Positions 51,853-60,502 of a DNA stretch of 64,000 nt are shown here, in pieces. This DNA is from Flexilinea flocculi (GTDB lineage: Bacteria > Chloroflexota > Anaerolineae > Anaerolineales > Anaerolineaceae): assembly GCF_001192795.1 (NCBI RefSeq), contig NZ_DF968179.1:124001-188000 (forward strand). The letters run 5' to 3'. Under the pieces are notes generated by a model that saw nothing but the letters and a program-made list of their open reading frames with translations, was not told the DNA's origin and did not search any database. Position 1 is the stretch's first letter, and every line of letters begins with the position of its first letter. The position numbers and the translations under genes were made by a program.

Positions 51853-53250
51853 ATGACTTCTACATTAATCAAGAATGCAATGATTGCTTTATTTGACAGG
51901 GAAAGAACATTTATCGAACGAGGCTGGATATTTATTCAAAATGATCGAATCAGACAGATTGGTTATGATAATCAAAACCAACCAGAAGCTGATTTTGTTT
52001 ACGATCTTGAGCATCACCTGGTTATGCCGGGATTTGTCAATATTCATGCGCATCTTCAGCAATATTTCCGAGGATTGTATGAGTTAATAGGGGATTTCTA
52101 TCAGGTAAATCTTCCTCTTGAAGGTTATCGATTAGATGAGGATATGGAAACACTCGGTTTGGCTTCCGCTGCCGAATTTGTTTATGGCGGATGCACAACT
52201 TCGCTTGTCATTTACACATACCCGGAGGGATTCGCAAAAGCGGTGAAAAAGACAGGAAATCGTGTCTATCTGGCATCTGATATTGAAGAGGTTGATCTGA
52301 AAGAAATGCAGAAAGGCAAGTATTCCTTTCTTCCAGAAAAAGGGAAGGTTGCTTTTAATCGAGCAGTCCATTTATATGAGGATTGGGAAGGAGCTGCTGA
52401 AGGAAGAATTCGGACATTGATGTGCCCAAAAGCGACCGACTTAGTTCTACCTGAAACATATCAGAAAGTAAAGGAATTTGCAAAAGAACGGAATTTGCGT
52501 ATTACGACTCATTTAGCACAGTCGGTTAGAGAGTATCAGCAAGTCATGAAACTATATGATTTGTCGCCAACAGAGTATTTAGCAAATCTAGGAATATTGG
52601 ATAATCAACTGATTGCCGCACATTGTGTTTATACCTCCGCACAGGATGAAATGATGATTTTAGATAGCGGTGCTTCGATTGCACAAAGCACTTTTATCTC
52701 TGCACCATTTATGCGGTGGAAGGACATGGGAATTCCTGTAGGATTGGGTACGGATGATATGTTCCATGACATACTGCAGATGCTTCGTTCTACACGGCAA
52801 GCACAACAACATCGGTCCAGTGCTGTGATCGGAATTGATCAAATGCTTGCTTCTGACAGGTTTACAAGCCGGCTGTCACCGTATGAATTATTGGAGATGG
52901 CGACGATCGGGAGTGCCAAAGCGATTGGAATGGACTCTGATATTGGATCTCTTGAGACAAAAAAGAAAGCAGACTTAATTGCTGTTGACTTTAACAATCC
53001 ACTATTATCTCCGACTTCGGATCCGATTACCAGCCTGTTGTTATACGGCAATTCTGGAAACATAGATTATGTAATGGTAGATGGAAAAATGATCAAAGAT
53101 CCTTCCGGGATGATAAATTTTGATTTACCAATTGCATTGGAGCAGGCGCAAAATCGTGTAAATCTGATTGTTGATAAATTCTTTTTCGATTTTCCAGAAC
53201 AAAAAAAACGATGGCAAAAGAAGCTTTCATATAAAGAGGGAGAGGCATAA
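51853..53250 (+). CDS. amidohydrolase / deaminase family metalloenzyme
   Basis: 465 residues, amidohydrolase superfamily (chlorohydrolase/deaminase group). Metal ligands fit NIHAHLQ (His65, His67), TTHLAQS (His220), AAHCVY (His257) and GLGTDD (Asp301). Family members deaminate guanine, cytosine, adenosine derivatives or related compounds in the cytosol. Its position 13 bp after livF suggests it acts on the imported compound. The exact substrate cannot be read. Confidence 0.85.
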   Translation: MTSTLIKNAMIALFDRERTFIERGWIFIQNDRIRQIGYDNQNQPEADFVYDLEHHLVMPGFVNIHAHLQQYFRGLYELIGDFYQVNLPLEGYRLDEDMETLGLASAAEFVYGGCTTSLVIYTYPEGFAKAVKKTGNRVYLASDIEEVDLKEMQKGKYSFLPEKGKVAFNRAVHLYEDWEGAAEGRIRTLMCPKATDLVLPETYQKVKEFAKERNLRITTHLAQSVREYQQVMKLYDLSPTEYLANLGILDNQLIAAHCVYTSAQDEMMILDSGASIAQSTFISAPFMRWKDMGIPVGLGTDDMFHDILQMLRSTRQAQQHRSSAVIGIDQMLASDRFTSRLSPYELLEMATIGSAKAIGMDSDIGSLETKKKADLIAVDFNNPLLSPTSDPITSLLLYGNSGNIDYVMVDGKMIKDPSGMINFDLPIALEQAQNRVNLIVDKFFFDFPEQKKRWQKKLSYKEGEA

Positions 53251-53254
53251 GAAA

Positions 53255-54352
53255 ATGGAAAATACAAAAAATAAGCCAGTTGCAAAGATTGGTTTTGGAC
53301 TTCCATATGATACACCGCATGATGCGACGGGATATTGTGCAGCTGAATTAGCAATTCTTGAAGCAAACGAAAGAGATGACCTGCCGTTTTTTCTTGAATT
53401 GAAACTTGTCAACGACGAAAGAAATGTTGATCGGGCTCTTGTGGTTTCGAAAGAATTTTGTGAGGATCCGGCTGCAGTAGGTATGTTGGGACCATTAAAC
53501 AGTCCAATGTCACATGCTTCACAACATGTCTATCATCAATATGGGATGGCTCAAATTTCCTCAGAACCGATAAGTCCCGGTTTAACTGAAAAAGGCTATG
53601 AGAATTATTTTCGTTTGTTATGTAAAGGTGATGTCTATGCAAGATTGCAAGCTCGTGTAGCTGTGGAGTATATTGGCGCAAAGCGTATTGTTGTTATAAA
53701 TGATGGCGATCCTAATCGATACGACCCGTTGGGAATTGCTTTTTTCGATGAAGCAAAAAAACTTGGCTGTGAACCATTACTCATGTGGAAATTTGGTGAT
53801 TCAGACAGACAGCTCAATTTTGACCCGCTTGTTGAAACAGTTAAATCACAGAATCCTGATCTGGTTTACTTTGCTGTTTATTGGAATCCTTCTCATATTA
53901 TTGCCCACCAGCTTCGATATAAAAAATGTTCGGGAGTATTTCTGGGCACCGATGCATTAAAACACATTCCTTATTTGGAGGTATATGGTTTAGATCCTGA
54001 ACCTCCGTATCATACTTTTAATGGTGTGGATGTTCGACTGGCACCTTCTTGCAGAGAATTTTTTAAAAAATTTGCAGTACTCTATCCTCATACATTGGTC
54101 AATCTCCAATATGCACCGGAAGGATATGACATGACCAACATGATGATAGAAGCAATCAGACGAGCTGGCGTGATTGACAGAACAGCTGTTCTTCATGAAA
54201 TTCAAAAAATGGGACAAAACGGTTTTGATGGTCTAATTGGGAAAATTCGATTTGATGAAAATGGCGATTTGATTGATCCTGAAGTAGGTTTATACCGATG
54301 TGTAGAAAGTCTGCGTCATTATATCGGACCTGTAAAAGAGTTATTGAAATAA
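53255..54352 (+). CDS. leaderless Peripla_BP_6 protein, possible cytosolic sensor
   Basis: 365 residues from the ATG at 53255, preceded by GAGGGAGAGG. It has the LivK-type binding fold: KIGFGLPYDTPHDATGYCAAELAILEA, GMLGPLNSPMSHASQHVYHQ, APEGYDMTNMMIEAIRRAG and GKIRFDENGDL. No signal peptide or lipobox is present, unlike the binding protein at 47006. Upstream in-frame sequence (from 53168) is also not a signal peptide. It may be a cytosolic ligand sensor, as AmiC is for amides. That role is inference. Confidence 0.78.
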   Translation: MENTKNKPVAKIGFGLPYDTPHDATGYCAAELAILEANERDDLPFFLELKLVNDERNVDRALVVSKEFCEDPAAVGMLGPLNSPMSHASQHVYHQYGMAQISSEPISPGLTEKGYENYFRLLCKGDVYARLQARVAVEYIGAKRIVVINDGDPNRYDPLGIAFFDEAKKLGCEPLLMWKFGDSDRQLNFDPLVETVKSQNPDLVYFAVYWNPSHIIAHQLRYKKCSGVFLGTDALKHIPYLEVYGLDPEPPYHTFNGVDVRLAPSCREFFKKFAVLYPHTLVNLQYAPEGYDMTNMMIEAIRRAGVIDRTAVLHEIQKMGQNGFDGLIGKIRFDENGDLIDPEVGLYRCVESLRHYIGPVKELLK

Positions 54353-54362
54353 AGGGGGGAAC

Positions 54363-54818
54363 ATGCTGTATTTTTCCTATGGATCGTTTATGAGCATGGA
54401 CGTACTAAAACAACATTGTCCATCTGCTAAAAAAATTTCAACTGCCGTTCTTCCGAATTTTGAAGTTGTTTTTAATTATTACTCAAAAAATTACAAAGGA
54501 GGATGCACTGGAGCTGAATTTGTCCCAGGGAAAATTGCTTATGGTGTTTTATATGATATTTCTGAAGAAGAAATGCTTCATCTAGACCAGGTTGAAGGTG
54601 TTTACTCAGCAAAATATTTTCGACAGGAAGTCGTCATTATTACCGAAGAGGGCAGATTGGAGAAAGCTTTCATTTATCGAACAACTAATCCATCCGGCCC
54701 TCACGAAACTACTCGGGCTTATTTGGGAAAACTTCTTGTAGGAGCCAAAGAAAATCATCTTCCGGATGAATATGTAGAAAAACTTCAAAGACATTTTGAT
54801 TCTTTACCGGAATCATGA
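54363..54818 (+). CDS. gamma-glutamylcyclotransferase-like protein
   Basis: 151 residues. The substrate-loop motif YFSYGSFMS at the N-terminus and the catalytic-glutamate stretch LDQVEGVYSAKY (Glu about 79) match the GGCT/AIG2 fold. Family members release 5-oxoproline from gamma-glutamyl amines or peptides. It is 10 bp after the previous gene with AAGGGGGG, so it is part of the operon. Cytosolic. Confidence 0.82.
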   Translation: MLYFSYGSFMSMDVLKQHCPSAKKISTAVLPNFEVVFNYYSKNYKGGCTGAEFVPGKIAYGVLYDISEEEMLHLDQVEGVYSAKYFRQEVVIITEEGRLEKAFIYRTTNPSGPHETTRAYLGKLLVGAKENHLPDEYVEKLQRHFDSLPES

Positions 54819-54931
54819 AAAGGTTAAAGTATTTAATAATATCGATTCAATAAGAAATTCAGAAAATTATTCTTCATTTCTTTCTTATTATTAATCATTT
54901 TGGCATAGAAAGGAAATGAGTACTGATCCAA

Positions 54932-54950
54932 CATCATTTAACAAATGATG
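54932..54950. promoter_or_regulatory. small palindrome upstream of the EamA gene
   Basis: CATCATTT and AAATGATG flank a three-base spacer, 31 bp before the exporter ATG. A regulator site is possible but unsupported by any second copy. Confidence 0.3.
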
Positions 54951-54981
54951 CTAAGTATTTTGTTGCATTAAACAGGACATA

Positions 54982-55905
54982 ATGAAAATATTAGCACAAC
55001 CAACGGAAAAACCTACAGCAATATCTTCGAATGGATATTTGTTCGCATTATTGTCAACCGTAGTGTGGTCATCTACTGGAATCTTTGTCAGCCATTTGCA
55101 GACTGACTATGGAATGAAAGCCATTACTGTTGCATTCTGGAGAGATTTTTTAGCAGCTTTTTTTCTGTTGATCATTATTGTCTGTTTTTCACGTGTTTCA
55201 TTAAAACAAATTTTTGCAAATGCACTTTTTTCATTGTTTTTTGGTGTAGTTACCGCTTTTTTTAATTATTTTTGGACAACCTCAATAAAACTTAATGGTG
55301 TGTCTGTCTCAGCCGTTTTGACGTATTGTTCTCCTGCTTTTACTGCTTTGCTGTCTTTTATCTTTTTGAGAGAACATTTAAAACCTATAAAAGTGCTTTA
55401 CATCCTGGTTGGGATATTAGGTGCGGCGATGGTTTCAGGTGCAATCTATCCGAGTGCATGGCAGAGTAATGCAATCGGAATTGGCACAGGCCTCCTTTCC
55501 GGATTGTTTTTTTCCATTTACAGTATTATGGGAAGACTTGCTGCAAATCGGGGTATGAATGCATTCTCATCGATGTTTGGTTCTTTCTTTTTTGCTGCAA
55601 TCATTCTGTTATTCTTAAATATTCCTGATTCAGAATCGTTATTCAGTTTAAAAAATTCTCTTAATGGCTGGATGACTTTAGTATTGTTAGTTCTTGGACC
55701 GACAATAAGCGGTTATGGTCTTTACATGCTCAGTCTGACAATGATTCCGGCAACGATTGCAAATTTGATCTCTACTTTAGAACCTTTTTTCACCATTCTC
55801 CTTGCATATTTATTATTAGCAGAAAAAATGACCTTTATACAATGGATTGGAGGAGCAATGATTGTATTATGTGTTTTACTGATTCAGTTTACGCGCGATT
55901 TCTGA
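54982..55905 (+). CDS. EamA family (DMT) transporter
   Basis: 307 residues with ten predicted TM helices in two EamA repeats. Typical stretches are STVVWSSTGIFVSHL, VLTYCSPAFTALLSFIFLREHLKP, and in the second half ANLISTLEPFFTILLAYLLLAEK. DMT proteins export metabolites by proton exchange. Substrate unknown. It converges with, and overlaps by 17 bp, the PucR HTH fragment. Confidence 0.88.
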   Translation: MKILAQPTEKPTAISSNGYLFALLSTVVWSSTGIFVSHLQTDYGMKAITVAFWRDFLAAFFLLIIIVCFSRVSLKQIFANALFSLFFGVVTAFFNYFWTTSIKLNGVSVSAVLTYCSPAFTALLSFIFLREHLKPIKVLYILVGILGAAMVSGAIYPSAWQSNAIGIGTGLLSGLFFSIYSIMGRLAANRGMNAFSSMFGSFFFAAIILLFLNIPDSESLFSLKNSLNGWMTLVLLVLGPTISGYGLYMLSLTMIPATIANLISTLEPFFTILLAYLLLAEKMTFIQWIGGAMIVLCVLLIQFTRDF

Positions 55906-56179
55906 GATTTCCTTGGTCATTCTTTAAGTCGGAAGAATAGAAAGAGCAAACCAGAGTACTCTTTATCGCTATTAACAGGTTGATCATCGAAATTGAATCG
56001 GAAAAATCAATATCCCAATCTGATATTATTTTTTGTATTCTTTGTCGAAGCGTATTCCGATGAATAAATAATTCTCCGGATGTTTTTTTCGCATCCATCA
56101 TATTTTCCAGATATACTGTCACCGTTTTTAAATATTCTGTCTTGTGTTGTATATCATAAGTTTCGATTTGTTTGATCAT
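55889..56179 (-). pseudogene. C-terminal HTH part of a frameshifted PucR-type regulator
   Basis: 96 residues carrying YLENMMDAKKTSGELFIHRN and TLRQRIQKI, the PucR C-terminal helix-turn-helix (HTH_30). It lacks its sensory part, which is encoded in another frame just upstream on the minus strand (56202-57563). Dropping one A from the A6 run near 56217-56222 would join the two frames into one protein of normal size. Confidence 0.75.
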
Positions 56180-56201
56180 TTCACAATAGTGGTTTTTTTC
56201 A

Positions 56202-57563
56202 TCAAACTGGTTCCCTTTTTTCAGAATTGGATAGAAAAAACCCTAACCGATCAAGCGACCATGTTGCTGGTTTTGATCGATACATTGCCTGACCAATTTG
56301 AAGTGATTCAATCGCTTCCTCAAGAAAAAATTTAAAATCCTGAATGTTACTCGCAACTCTGCTGATTCCAGCTACAATTTTGATTTTCCGTATTTCAGCT
56401 TCGCGAAATAAAAAATCAACGGTTTTTTCTGCCGGACTCTGAAGTATATTGGTCAGTATTACAACAACATAATTGCCATATTCAAACACTGTCCCTGGAA
56501 CATTATTTTCTTTAATTTTATAATCAACAAACGAATAAATATATCCTTGCTGGTACTCAAAAAAGGGGAGATTTTTAATGATTAAAACTTGATACTGTTC
56601 TTTAAGACCCAGTTTTTTTGCAGTCTCATACCATTCACTGCTATTCTGTTCAGTAAAATCATTTGTCATTAAACTTTCAAATATTTCTCTTTTTCCTCTG
56701 AGCTCGGCATTGTGAATTGCTAAATCTCGGCTTGCTATTAATGCAGCAATGGTGGTCCCCTGTTCCATCACTGCATAATCGAATTCTGATATCTGCTTGT
56801 CTGTTCCAAGAATCCAAATATATCCGAATACCTGATCGGAAATATAAATTGGAGAAAGTAACATTTCAAAATTGATATTTTTATGAGTATCTTTTTTTAT
56901 ATATCTGATGGTTGGGTTAATTCTGGAAAAATATAACAAACCTATTGATTTAATCGCTTTTTTTTCTTCGACGGAGAAGAAACTCTCCTGATTAAGGCTT
57001 TTATATTGATAATGATAACTGACCAGGACTTCCTGATTTCTATCGCAAATTTCGACTGAATTGCCGACGAGATTTGATAATCTTTCCGCTAATAAAGTAA
57101 GTCCACCATTGTCGATGACTAATTGCGTTAGTTCTTTTTGAATTGGAATTGAATCTTCTACGGATGAGATTTGTTCCCGGATAATTCTACCGTTGATGGC
57201 ATATGTTATGTCTACATAAGGAATATTCCACGGACAACGAATTAATGGAAAGTTCAAACGGTCTGCTTCTTCAATCATTGCGTCTGGAATTTCTTCAAAA
57301 TATTTTCCAATTGAAATGATCATTCCTGCTAAACCGGTTTCAGATAAAATCTGAATAATTCTTTTTTGACTCTCAACTTCTTGCGATATTCCAAAAGCAG
57401 TCGAAAGCAGCAGCATACCCGGACGAACAAATGGAATCATATCTGGCTGATCAACGATATGTGTCCAATTAATTACATTATTGATGCCTTTATGTCCGGC
57501 TACTATTTCTAAAGTAGATAGGATAGGCAATTCTGCCATTGCAGTTTTTATGGTTAATGTCAT
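56202..57563 (-). CDS. PucR-type regulator, sensory part without HTH (frameshifted)
   Basis: 453 residues. The N-terminal PucR domain (about 5-125) begins TIKTAMAELPILSTLEIVAG and contains the LLLSTAFGIS and GMIISIGKYFEEIP blocks. A middle CdaR/GGDEF-like region ends at FLSNSEKREPV, just short of where the HTH should start. The missing HTH follows in the other frame (55889-56179). PucR proteins activate purine or amide catabolism genes in response to metabolites. It likely controlled the convergent transport operon. As read, it could not bind DNA by itself. Confidence 0.8.
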   Translation of the reverse strand: MTLTIKTAMAELPILSTLEIVAGHKGINNVINWTHIVDQPDMIPFVRPGMLLLSTAFGISQEVESQKRIIQILSETGLAGMIISIGKYFEEIPDAMIEEADRLNFPLIRCPWNIPYVDITYAINGRIIREQISSVEDSIPIQKELTQLVIDNGGLTLLAERLSNLVGNSVEICDRNQEVLVSYHYQYKSLNQESFFSVEEKKAIKSIGLLYFSRINPTIRYIKKDTHKNINFEMLLSPIYISDQVFGYIWILGTDKQISEFDYAVMEQGTTIAALIASRDLAIHNAELRGKREIFESLMTNDFTEQNSSEWYETAKKLGLKEQYQVLIIKNLPFFEYQQGYIYSFVDYKIKENNVPGTVFEYGNYVVVILTNILQSPAEKTVDFLFREAEIRKIKIVAGISRVASNIQDFKFFLEEAIESLQIGQAMYRSKPATWSLDRLGFFLSNSEKREPV

Positions 57564-57666
57564 GATGAATCAGTAAAAAAATTTCCAGGAAAAGGTGTGA
57601 ATAAAAAGTTTTCAGATAACCTAAAACTTATTATAACGGAATTATTTGGTTTGGGTGAGAATGAAT

Positions 57667-57731
57667 CACCAATTCGAAATTTGAAAAGAAACTTTGTTAT
57701 TCGGTAAGTCAATCCATATTTCGAATTGCCG
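57667..57731. mobile_element. 65-bp hairpinless MITE derivative with target repeat
   Basis: Ends CACCAATTCGAAAT and ATTTCGAATTGCCG. Flanks AGAATGAAT (57658-57666) and AGAAGGAAT (57732-57740) match in 8 of 9. The whole central hairpin is gone. Confidence 0.78.
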
Positions 57732-57835
57732 AGAAGGAATCCATGCATTTGATAGATTGTTAAAAATGTATTTTTTTAGTATTTCTTTTTTGTGTTCCTA
57801 AAACTTGAATCTTTTCTGATTATCGAACCGAAATT

Positions 57836-57871
57836 ATAAAAAGCGTCCTGAATTTAATTTCAGGACGCTTT
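57836..57871 (-). terminator. terminator of tRNA-Asn
   Basis: On the minus strand AAAGCGTCCTGAA and TTCAGGACGCTTT form a 13-bp stem with a six-base loop, followed by a T-rich tract. Confidence 0.88.
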
Positions 57872-57878
57872 CCTTTTG

Positions 57879-57950
57879 CTCCTCGACCTGGATTCGAACC
57901 GGGAACCTAGCGGTTAACAGCCGCCCGCTCTGCCGTTGAGCTATCGAGGA
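57879..57950 (-). tRNA. tRNA-Asn (GUU)
   Basis: On the minus strand the acceptor TCCTCGA/TCGAGGA, D arm GCTC/GAGC, anticodon loop CTGTTAA (anticodon GUU) and T loop GGTTCGAATCC fold. No encoded CCA. A consensus promoter and a terminator flank it. Confidence 0.94.
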
Positions 57951-57962
57951 TCAACTCATAAA

Positions 57963-57990
57963 ATTATATGCTCTTTTGTTTTTCTGTCAA
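57963..57990 (-). promoter_or_regulatory. consensus promoter of tRNA-Asn
   Basis: The -35 box TTGACA (57985-57990) and the -10 box TATAAT (57963-57968) are both perfect, with a 16-base spacer on the minus strand, ending 13 bp upstream of the tRNA. Confidence 0.88.
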
Positions 57991-58220
57991 GCAATACGTT
58001 ATTTTTGAAATATGAAATGTGACTGACGTGAATTGACAAAGTAAATGCAACCAAAGCATAAATAAAGGAATACTCGATCATACAGATATCCGAATTGGCG
58101 GGTTCGCATCTCGCTTCATTTAAAACACGTTATGAAATCATGGTTGGCACAGGACTTGCACAATATTGAATGAACCTTTGGATACAGAATTATGTATACA
58201 GCGGAAAAGGATGATGACAA

Positions 58221-60104
58221 ATGAAAACAAATTCTAAATACCTGCTTTGGATAATAATCACCATCTGTGTTCTGATGGTTTTCCCTGTATCAGCACAAGA
58301 TGATCAAACAATAATACCTTCGGATGTCGCGCTGCCATTGGATAATCCTGTCGCCATCGATGACATCGATGAACCTGGTGCGGATGGTGAAATTGGTCTG
58401 GCTTATCTTTCTTACAACACGACCGTAGGTACTTATGCTAAATGTTCCACAGATGCGTTTTTCTATATGTTACTGGTAAACGAATCATCGGAAAGCGCTT
58501 CAGTGGTTCTGCCGCGAAGAGCAAAAGTTCAAAATCAATATTATTATGTTGAGAACAGTGCCTATACATGCAAAGATGTCAATTATACGACATGGACTCA
58601 GGATAATTATGCGGATGCCAACGGAGGATCAGCTTGCGTTTTAGATGATAATGTTCTGGATTTGCCAGCCCATTCGGTGATTTCTGTCAGAGGGAAAGTG
58701 GTCAATTTTTCACATGAAATCAGCAGAGAGAACAAGACTGATTCGCTGTTGTATCAATTCGATATTCAAATTAATAACAAACGGAAAAATTCAGCAGGTG
58801 CGTTATATGAAGAAAGCGCCATCTGCAAAGCTTTGGAATTTTTGGAAGTTTCTGAAAATAATCGGATTGAAGGCGGATATTTTATTGATCCGACGGCAAG
58901 TAAATCATGTTCGATGAATTATTTTTTCATTGTTGAAAATAGTGATTTAATGTATTCCAATGTTGTCGAACTCCCACGTTGGATCGATTTGAATAACAAC
59001 CGTTGGAGTGTTGGCTGCAGTTATCTATACGACGGTTGTAAAATCTCCGGATTCCGCCATTATGCGTGGGCAATTCTCGAGGATGGCGCTGATTATCACA
59101 ATTTGAATTATCAGTTTTGTGATCAAGATCGTGCCTTTGGCAATAACTGCTACGAAGAAAACACACTCTGGTGGCTGCGCATTCCTCCACAGACAAAAAT
59201 TGCTGTTCGCGGTATGGTGAACAACCTTTGCGGTGATGCAGCTACGTATCCCTTCTTTGAAAATTATGTTCATGCGAGCTTTGAGATTAGTGATGCAGGC
59301 TCCAATAAATGGTGGGTTGATGGCGAAATTGCAGGGACTCCTCTCTCCAGCGCTGCTTCCAATTTAGAGGTAACTGCACCGCTCTATTCACAAATTTCCG
59401 ATCGTGACCCGGACGAGGAAGTCACTCGTTATCTTTTTGAAGATCCTTCATTAGGGCAAGATGAGCCGGTTTCAAACGAAACCGATGCAGTAAACCAGAC
59501 GGCTGTATCTTCACCGGCAGATATTGATCCGTTGTCCCGGAATGACGAGAGCTGGTATCGAATTGGTGATCCTGAATGCGATCATTTCTTCTGTCATGAT
59601 TTTCATCTGCCTCCAACCGGTTTCCCTGCAAATCGGATGACGTTATTGAATCAACAGCCAACAGAGCTTGCGTATAAGGATTTGGGTAATTACCAAATTG
59701 AAATTCCAGCTCTGGATGTAATATCGTCGATTGTGGGTGTTCCACAGCAGGGTGATACCTGGGCAGTTCAATGGCTGGGTGAGAATTCCGGCCTTTTGGA
59801 GGGATCTGAATTACCGGGTGAAGGATTGAGTGTCATCGCAGCGCATAACCATATTGATACCGGAACGGCAGGACCGTTTGCCATGCTGAGTACGATGGAA
59901 GAAAATGACCGTATCTTTATTCGTAAACCAGGCGGTGATCTGATGCAATATGCGGTTTCACAGAACCTTTTACTGAAACCGGAAGCGTTTTCTGATTTGA
60001 AAAATGTCGTTACGGAGAATTCTCTGGTTCTAATCACTTGCGAAAATGAATCCGTGGATGGCGGATATCTGAACCGTCGCATAATTATTGCCAATCCTTC
60101 CTGA
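58221..60104 (+). CDS. secreted protein with C-terminal sortase domain
   Basis: 627 residues. A signal peptide (MKTNSKYLLWIIITICVLMV to about SAQ) is followed by a large Cys-rich region (about 45-400, some ten cysteines) of unknown fold, a linker, and a sortase-like domain (about 485-627). Catalytic candidates are His542 in AAHNHID, Cys607 in LVLITCEN and Arg619/Arg620 in YLNRRIIIA. Sortases are transpeptidases on the outer face of the membrane. No LPxTG-type substrate is encoded nearby. Confidence 0.78.
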   Translation: MKTNSKYLLWIIITICVLMVFPVSAQDDQTIIPSDVALPLDNPVAIDDIDEPGADGEIGLAYLSYNTTVGTYAKCSTDAFFYMLLVNESSESASVVLPRRAKVQNQYYYVENSAYTCKDVNYTTWTQDNYADANGGSACVLDDNVLDLPAHSVISVRGKVVNFSHEISRENKTDSLLYQFDIQINNKRKNSAGALYEESAICKALEFLEVSENNRIEGGYFIDPTASKSCSMNYFFIVENSDLMYSNVVELPRWIDLNNNRWSVGCSYLYDGCKISGFRHYAWAILEDGADYHNLNYQFCDQDRAFGNNCYEENTLWWLRIPPQTKIAVRGMVNNLCGDAATYPFFENYVHASFEISDAGSNKWWVDGEIAGTPLSSAASNLEVTAPLYSQISDRDPDEEVTRYLFEDPSLGQDEPVSNETDAVNQTAVSSPADIDPLSRNDESWYRIGDPECDHFFCHDFHLPPTGFPANRMTLLNQQPTELAYKDLGNYQIEIPALDVISSIVGVPQQGDTWAVQWLGENSGLLEGSELPGEGLSVIAAHNHIDTGTAGPFAMLSTMEENDRIFIRKPGGDLMQYAVSQNLLLKPEAFSDLKNVVTENSLVLITCENESVDGGYLNRRIIIANPS

Positions 60105-60122
60105 ATACGAATGGCGATTGCA

Positions 60123-60167
60123 CAGTAACTCGAAATTGAAAAAGTCAATCCCTATTTCGAATTGATA
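60123..60167. repeat. very short derivative of the dispersed element
   Basis: CAGTAACTCGAAAT and CTATTTCGAATTGATA are nearly adjacent, about 45 bp in all. Flanking 9-mers agree only loosely (GCGATTGCA versus GCGGTTTCC). Confidence 0.5.
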
Positions 60168-60223
60168 GCGGTTTCCTCGAGTAAAACGGGAAAAACCAGC
60201 ACGAAACAGAATATATAGACAAA

Positions 60224-60269
60224 AAAGACCAGAATGAACTCAGAGAAGAGATTTCATTCTGATCTTTTT
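60224..60269 (+). terminator. intrinsic terminator of the sortase gene
   Basis: AAAGACCAGAATGAA pairs with TTCATTCTGATCTTT, apart from one mismatch, and ends in TTTTT. Confidence 0.85.
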
Positions 60270-60365
60270 ATAAATTGTTTTTTTCGAAATTCTGATTTTG
60301 GACTATGGAATTTTCCCCCTAAGTTTTAAAGGCCACTCATTATTTAAAATTTCTATTTCCAAATT

Positions 60366-60448
60366 CCGTAATTCGGACGATATGGAAGAAAAAAGAACAT
60401 AGTATTTTTCCTTTCATACAGAAAACCGTTCTATGCATCGAATTACTG
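60366..60448. repeat. short diverged copy of the dispersed element
   Basis: Ends CCGTAATTCGGACG and ATCGAATTACTG frame 83 bp. The middle has no hairpin arm resembling the consensus, and no target repeat is seen. Confidence 0.5.
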
Positions 60449-60502
60449 AGGGAGAACCCTTTTAATGTGAAGACTTTTTAGAAATATGGTACTATCTATC
60501 GC

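Larger units (their letters stand above)
57564..57878. other. 315-bp intergenic stretch
   Basis: It holds a 65-bp short element copy (57667-57731) and the tRNA-Asn terminator. No gene was seen. Confidence 0.55.
60105..60502. other. 398-bp intergenic stretch
   Basis: It holds two short element copies (60123-60167, 60366-60448) and a terminator (60224-60269). No gene was recognised. Confidence 0.55.

Noticed and set aside
56202-56230. Canonical -1 programmed frameshift in the PucR gene
   Set aside because: The codon phase (GAA AAA AGG) does not place an A-AAA-AAG slip site properly, and the needed change is +1 or -2. Mutation or polymerase slippage fits better.
58033-58065. TTGACA-based promoter for the sortase gene
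   Set aside because: TTGACA is present at 58033-58038, but no acceptable -10 box lies 16-18 bases downstream.
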